Source: an uncultured Duganella sp. (GTDB lineage: Bacteria; Pseudomonadota; Gammaproteobacteria; Burkholderiales; Burkholderiaceae). From it: a stretch of 29,014 bases of DNA. The stretch is from the NCBI GenBank assembly GCA_946482635.1, contig CAMLSG010000047.1, positions 1 to 29,014 on the forward strand, written 5' to 3'. This document shows positions 24,562-29,014 of the stretch, one piece after another; position 1 is the first letter of the stretch, and the number at the start of each line of letters is the position of its first letter. A model generated the notes under the pieces. The model was not told the origin of the DNA. It ran no database searches and saw only the letters and a list, made by a program, of their open reading frames with translations. The translations under genes and the position numbers were made by a program.

Positions 24562-26839
24562 ATTTCACCTCCGCAGAGTAAGAGCGTTGTGGGTAAGGGT
24601 GGAAGTTCCAGTACTTGTAGTTGTTGGCGTTGTCGATGCCGAAGGCGGCGCTCCAGTGCTTGTCGATGCGGTAGCGCAGGCGCGCGTCGACCGTGAAGTA
24701 TTTGCTGGCGCCCTGGTAGGCAAAGCCGTTGATGTCGGTGTTGTCCAGCGTCGAGTACTGCTTGCCGCTGTAGCGGGCAGCCAGCGTGGCGCTCAGCTTG
24801 TCGTTCACGCGGTAAGTCGCCACGGCACTGGCACGCCATTCGGGAATGCGCGGCTGCCATTTGCCCACGCTGGCAGGGAATTTCTGATTGCGCTTGATTT
24901 TGGAATCGGTCCAGGTCAGGCTGGCCTGCATGTCGAGTCCTTCGACCAGCACGTTCTCGTTGGACCAGGCCGTTTCCAGGCCATGAGTGCGGATCAGGTC
25001 AACGTTCTGCACATTGGTCACGTTCGGCGTCACCAGCACATTGGTTTGCGAGTACAACGCGTCGCGGTTGCGCTCGAAGAAAGCGGTTATGCGCAATGCC
25101 GAATTGCCGACCAGGCGTTCGGCGCTCAACTCCGTGGTCCAGGAGCGCTCGGCCTTCAGGTCCGGATCGTTGTTGATCAGGGTGCCGGTGTTGTTGATGC
25201 CGCCCTGGTACAGCTCGGACACGGTCGGCATGCGTATTGCACGGCCGGTGGAAGCTTTCAGCGTCCAGTCCTCGTTGGCCTGGAAGGCCAGCGCCGCCTT
25301 GGGCGAAACATAGTTGTCACTGCGCTTTGCATGACGCACCACCTGGGTCGCATTGGCGGTCTCGCCATCGCGGCCCTCCCAGTGCTCGAAGCGCGCGCCG
25401 AGCACGGTCTTCCAGTCTTGCGACAGTTTCCAGGTATCCTGCACATACAGGCTGTCGATGCTGGTACGGCCCGAAAAAGCTTGGTTACGGGCGCCCGGTT
25501 CGCCATTCAGCCAGTCTGTCGTGGCGCGTTCGATGGTCGACAGCTTGTAGGCGGCGCGCTGGTAGCCAAAGTCGAAGATATGCTGGCCGCGCATTCCGCC
25601 CGGGCGATACACGCCTTTCAGCGACAGCGTATTCCAGCCGGTGCCGCCCTGGTCGACGATGCGGCCGGCGCCGCCAGTCGCTGCTGCCGGACGCGTCGTG
25701 GTCGGTGCGCGCAGGATGTCGCGGCTGTAGTCATAGAGGCTGGCCGCCACTTCCCAGTCGAACACGCCTTTGGTGTTGCTCTTCACAGTCAGGCCGTGCA
25801 TCAGGTGGCGCAGTTCTTCTTTGGTGGAGTTGAAGTCGGAAGCGGCAAGCGTAAAGCTGCGGCCATCGATCAGAACCGGGCCGCTGAACACCGGCTTGCC
25901 CGCTGCGTCGCGCAGGTAGGTATCGGGCGATCCGCTCGAATCGTTCTGCCACCAGCCCAGCGAGTAGCTGGCGCGCACAGTGGGCGAAAAATCATACGCC
26001 ACCTTGAATTTTGCGTGGTCCTGAACCGTGCTGTATTGGGTCGCGGTGCCGAGGATGTAGATGTCGCGGTTGCTGCGGTCCTTGCCGGCCACGGCGCCGG
26101 TCACCGGCACGCCATTGCCGCCCACCGCGCCGCTGGCAATGGCGCGCGTGGTGTATGTCTGCGGCTGGCCATCGCTGTCGGTGCGGTTCACGCTGACGAA
26201 CCAGGACCAGGCGCCGTGGCGGTTGCCAAGCGACATGCTGGACTGGCGTGCAGTCGAAGTCATGTTCGTGTTGTACAGCTCAAACGGCTGGCGCACATAA
26301 GCGACGCGCGCATGGGCTTCGAACTGCTTCGGCATGCGCGTCACGTAATCCACCACGGCGCCGACCGAGTTGCCGCCATAGGCCGCCGAGAACGGGCCAT
26401 ACAGCACGTCGACACGTTCGATTTCTTCCGGCGCCACCATGCCCCAGCGCGGCGCGAAAGTCGCTCCGTTACCGAGGTAATTCGACAGCAGCACGCCATC
26501 CGCATACACCGCCGAGCGCGCGCTGTTGCCGGTGCCGGAGGCGCGCGTGGAAAGGACAGCGTGGTTGTAGTCGCCGATATAGCGCTTGCGCACCAGCAGG
26601 CTTGGCAGGTATTTCAAGGCGTCTTCCGCATCGCTGGCGTTGACCTGCTCTTCGATCTGCGCGCGGGTGATGCCTTCGATCGTGGTCGGGATCTGGGTCG
26701 GCAGCGAAGTTGGATGGCTGCCGGCGATAACGACAGTGCCTACCAGCTTGAGCGGCGATTCCCCTTCATGATCGGCAAATGCCGGAGCCGAAAAGACGGC
26801 CAGCAGCGCGGCGGCCAGGGGAATGAGGCGGGTGTTCAT
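24551..26839 (-). CDS. TonB-dependent outer-membrane receptor
   Basis: A 762-aa receptor that imports a ligand across the outer membrane using TonB energy. The signal peptide is MNTRLIPLAAALLAVFSAPA with cleavage near AFA-DH. A plug domain (about 35-160) has ITRAQIEEQVNASDAEDALK, a YADGVLLSNYLGNG strand and IERVDVLYGPFSAAYGGNSV. The 22-strand barrel follows and ends in SAEVKFDW with a C-terminal aromatic residue. The ATG at 26839 is chosen because AAGGAA precedes it; upstream in-frame residues look like an untranslated leader. The cognate DUF2946 gene upstream suggests a metal (possibly copper) or metallophore ligand, but no metal-binding motif proves it. The downstream EAL-like gene is coupled to it. 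Confidence 0.93.
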   Translation of the reverse strand: MNTRLIPLAAALLAVFSAPAFADHEGESPLKLVGTVVIAGSHPTSLPTQIPTTIEGITRAQIEEQVNASDAEDALKYLPSLLVRKRYIGDYNHAVLSTRASGTGNSARSAVYADGVLLSNYLGNGATFAPRWGMVAPEEIERVDVLYGPFSAAYGGNSVGAVVDYVTRMPKQFEAHARVAYVRQPFELYNTNMTSTARQSSMSLGNRHGAWSWFVSVNRTDSDGQPQTYTTRAIASGAVGGNGVPVTGAVAGKDRSNRDIYILGTATQYSTVQDHAKFKVAYDFSPTVRASYSLGWWQNDSSGSPDTYLRDAAGKPVFSGPVLIDGRSFTLAASDFNSTKEELRHLMHGLTVKSNTKGVFDWEVAASLYDYSRDILRAPTTTRPAAATGGAGRIVDQGGTGWNTLSLKGVYRPGGMRGQHIFDFGYQRAAYKLSTIERATTDWLNGEPGARNQAFSGRTSIDSLYVQDTWKLSQDWKTVLGARFEHWEGRDGETANATQVVRHAKRSDNYVSPKAALAFQANEDWTLKASTGRAIRMPTVSELYQGGINNTGTLINNDPDLKAERSWTTELSAERLVGNSALRITAFFERNRDALYSQTNVLVTPNVTNVQNVDLIRTHGLETAWSNENVLVEGLDMQASLTWTDSKIKRNQKFPASVGKWQPRIPEWRASAVATYRVNDKLSATLAARYSGKQYSTLDNTDINGFAYQGASKYFTVDARLRYRIDKHWSAAFGIDNANNYKYWNFHPYPQRSYSAEVKFDW

Positions 26840-26934
26840 GATGCTTCCTTTCTTGTTCTTGCGAGCGAAGGCCTTGCGAGCGCGCCGCCAAAAGGCGCGT
26901 GCAATGCAAAGCCGGGGAGTACTGCTGCGAAGAT

Positions 26935-27306
26935 TCAAGCGGAAGGCGGGGCGCGCGATGGCGGCGCAAGGGACACTTGCTGAGGCAATGCGGCCGCAGC
27001 CTGCAATGCCGGTTCAATGTGCGAGGCCGCCGCCAGCGCCAAGGCAGCGCCGGCAGGTGGCGGTGGAACGGCGGGAAGATCGGCCTGCACCATGCAGTAG
27101 CCGCATTTCTGGACAACGTGGTGGGCTTTTGGCTGGGAGTGGCAATGCGCGACAGTGTTATCGCCGCAGGCCGCCGTTAGCAGGGTGGACAGCGTTGGCG
27201 CGGAAACGGCCATCAGCATCGCAAACAGCGCGATCCTGACTATCCCGGCAATCTGTCTCCTGCTCCAGCCCACGATGGCTCCCACAATGCAATTTATAAG
27301 TGGCAT
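26935..27306 (-). CDS. DUF2946 family protein
   Basis: A 123-aa protein with an N-terminal hydrophobic segment (about 20-45, possibly an uncleaved signal), then TAACGDNTVAHCHSQPKAHH and VVQKCGYCMVQADLP. The His/Cys cluster is the DUF2946 signature (C-x-x-C after a CHS-type motif), followed by a hydrophobic Ala-rich stretch and a Pro-rich tail. Family genes usually sit beside TonB-dependent receptors or copper-handling genes, as here, where the receptor starts 95 bases after its stop. The cluster could bind a soft metal ion in the periplasm. AAAGGTG lies ahead of the ATG at 27306. Metal specificity is not shown by the sequence. Confidence 0.8.
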   Translation of the reverse strand: MPLINCIVGAIVGWSRRQIAGIVRIALFAMLMAVSAPTLSTLLTAACGDNTVAHCHSQPKAHHVVQKCGYCMVQADLPAVPPPPAGAALALAAASHIEPALQAAAALPQQVSLAPPSRAPPSA

Positions 27307-27410
27307 TGTAGGTACACCTTTGTGCCGGCGATATGCCCTAGATCAAGTTTTCACTTGCCCGCGGCGCGAGGGAACTGCTATCGTAAATCTTTCAGTCCTG
27401 ACAACGCGCT

Positions 27411-27695
27411 ATGGATCATCTAGTGGCTCTCGAGTTGGTAGCTCTGTTCGTCGGCCTGTCATGCCTGCCCAATTGGCTCATCGCCCAATGGTATGCCGCT
27501 CATGGCTGCCGGCCGGCACTCAGGCGCTCCGCCGCCATCAGCGCCGTGCTGGCCCTGATCGGCATCAGCCTTGTCCTCGGTTCGGTAGCGCTGGAATTGC
27601 GCCACGCTAAACCCATGCTCATTTACGCGTTCGGCTTGCTGGGCATTGCGGGCTTGCTGGTCTCTGCCGCGCTGCACACTTTCGACGAGGATTAA
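27411..27695 (+). CDS. Small uncharacterised membrane protein (94 aa)
   Basis: A 94-residue hydrophobic protein with three likely membrane helices (about 5-26, 40-60 and 68-88), short polar links (CRPALRRSAA, ELRHAKPM) and an acidic end (HTFDED). Transcribed divergently from the DUF2946 gene across a 104-base gap that must contain promoters for both. No ribosome-binding site of good quality precedes the ATG at 27411. I do not recognise the family. Its stop is 43 bases from the end of the convergent DUF6587-like gene, and no strong terminator stem was seen between them. Confidence 0.65.
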   Translation: MDHLVALELVALFVGLSCLPNWLIAQWYAAHGCRPALRRSAAISAVLALIGISLVLGSVALELRHAKPMLIYAFGLLGIAGLLVSAALHTFDED

Positions 27696-27738
27696 GCCGG
27701 CCCTGCGCCCCGGAACGGATCGCAGGACAGATAGTTAT

Positions 27739-28014
27739 TCAGCGCTGGACGTGCAACTTGATCACGCGATGCACCGGCCCGCCGTCGGCAGGAGGGACTG
27801 AAGACGCGGGCGAATCGCCACAACCGCCGCAGGAGCCGCAGCCGCTGCTGCAGCTCGATTCGGTATTGAAGAAGCGCGCCAGCTTTTCCTGCGGCAGGCC
27901 GCGGCGCGACAAGGCATAAACGATCTGCTGGCGCCAGGCGGCAGGCAGGTACTTCCTCGTCGCGTGCAAAGCGGCAGCTGCCACGATGATGCCAACGGTA
28001 ATTTCCTGCCACAT
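27739..28014 (-). CDS. Cys-rich FeoB-associated membrane protein (DUF6587-like)
   Basis: A 91-aa protein: one N-terminal membrane helix (MWQEITVGIIVAAAALHA), a basic amphipathic stretch (RKYLPAAWRQQIVYALSRR) and a cysteine-rich cluster SSCSSGCGSCGGCGD (about 53-67, four Cys) before a short tail. It starts three bases after the feoB stop and is certainly in the same operon. Layout and position match the small Cys-rich proteins found beside FeoB (PF12669-like or DUF6587), which may act as an FeoC-like accessory, bind iron or stabilise the transporter. The exact family assignment is from memory. Its stop is at 27739-27741. Confidence 0.78.
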   Translation of the reverse strand: MWQEITVGIIVAAAALHATRKYLPAAWRQQIVYALSRRGLPQEKLARFFNTESSCSSGCGSCGGCGDSPASSVPPADGGPVHRVIKLHVQR

Positions 28015-28017
28015 GGT

Positions 28018-29014
<997 letters not shown>

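Noticed and set aside
26840..26938. N-terminal extension of the TonB receptor
   Set aside because: The added residues are basic and not a signal peptide, while the ATG at 26839 has a ribosome-binding site and a typical signal sequence.

Overview
The window is a GC-rich stretch of a betaproteobacterial chromosome, most likely Oxalobacteraceae (Massilia/Duganella/Janthinobacterium group). This is inferred from protein similarity as I recognise it, from the high GC of the core genes, and from gene order: lptD-surA-pdxA-rsmA divergent from amgK-murU, pepP-ubiH, a three-gene pnt transhydrogenase, nudJ-mnmA, and feoB with a small Cys-rich partner. No rRNA, tRNA, CRISPR array, insertion sequence or prophage was seen. 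Coding density is high and no gap exceeds about 300 bases; the largest (504-742) holds a terminator and a promoter.

Layout. 1-503: C-terminus of an exported protein of tandem Ig-like repeats, ending in a strong terminator. 743-3054: O-antigen ligase-like membrane protein and a GT4 glycosyltransferase (surface polysaccharide). 3055-3130: a perfect 36-bp-arm inverted repeat between convergent transcription units. 3134-8683 (minus): rsmA, pdxA, surA, lptD, an outer-membrane biogenesis operon. 8782-13864 (plus): amgK, murU (peptidoglycan sugar recycling), pepP, ubiH and a TIGR02285-type periplasmic protein. 13861-14834 (minus): an AT-richer two-gene islet of unknown function. 14897-17889 (minus): pntAA-pntAB-pntB. 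18055-19678 (plus): nudJ, mnmA. 19664-20892 (minus): a receiver-like protein lacking its phospho-acceptor and an ExoIX/FEN-like nuclease.

20893-24561 is the accessory part. It holds a Phd/YefM-type antitoxin followed by a PIN toxin that has lost its middle; a two-gene operon of a TIGR02452 macrodomain/PARG-type protein and a NADAR protein, behind a promoter with three ACT(A/T)AGT palindromes; a glutathione S-transferase; a group III truncated haemoglobin lacking about 30 internal residues; and a degenerate EAL-domain protein read from a TTG start inside the end of a TonB-dependent receptor gene. 24551-27306 is the receptor plus a DUF2946 protein (probably metal-related), 27411-27695 a small membrane protein, and 27739-29014 a Cys-rich FeoB-associated protein and the C-terminal part of FeoB (Fe2+ uptake), cut by the window end.

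The best candidates for something not well described are the PARG+NADAR operon with its repeated operator (ADP-ribose processing under apparent dedicated control), the low-GC pair at 13861-14834, and the three genes (PIN toxin, globin, EAL) that each look internally shortened within about 3 kb. All functional statements are from reading the sequence; no database search was run.
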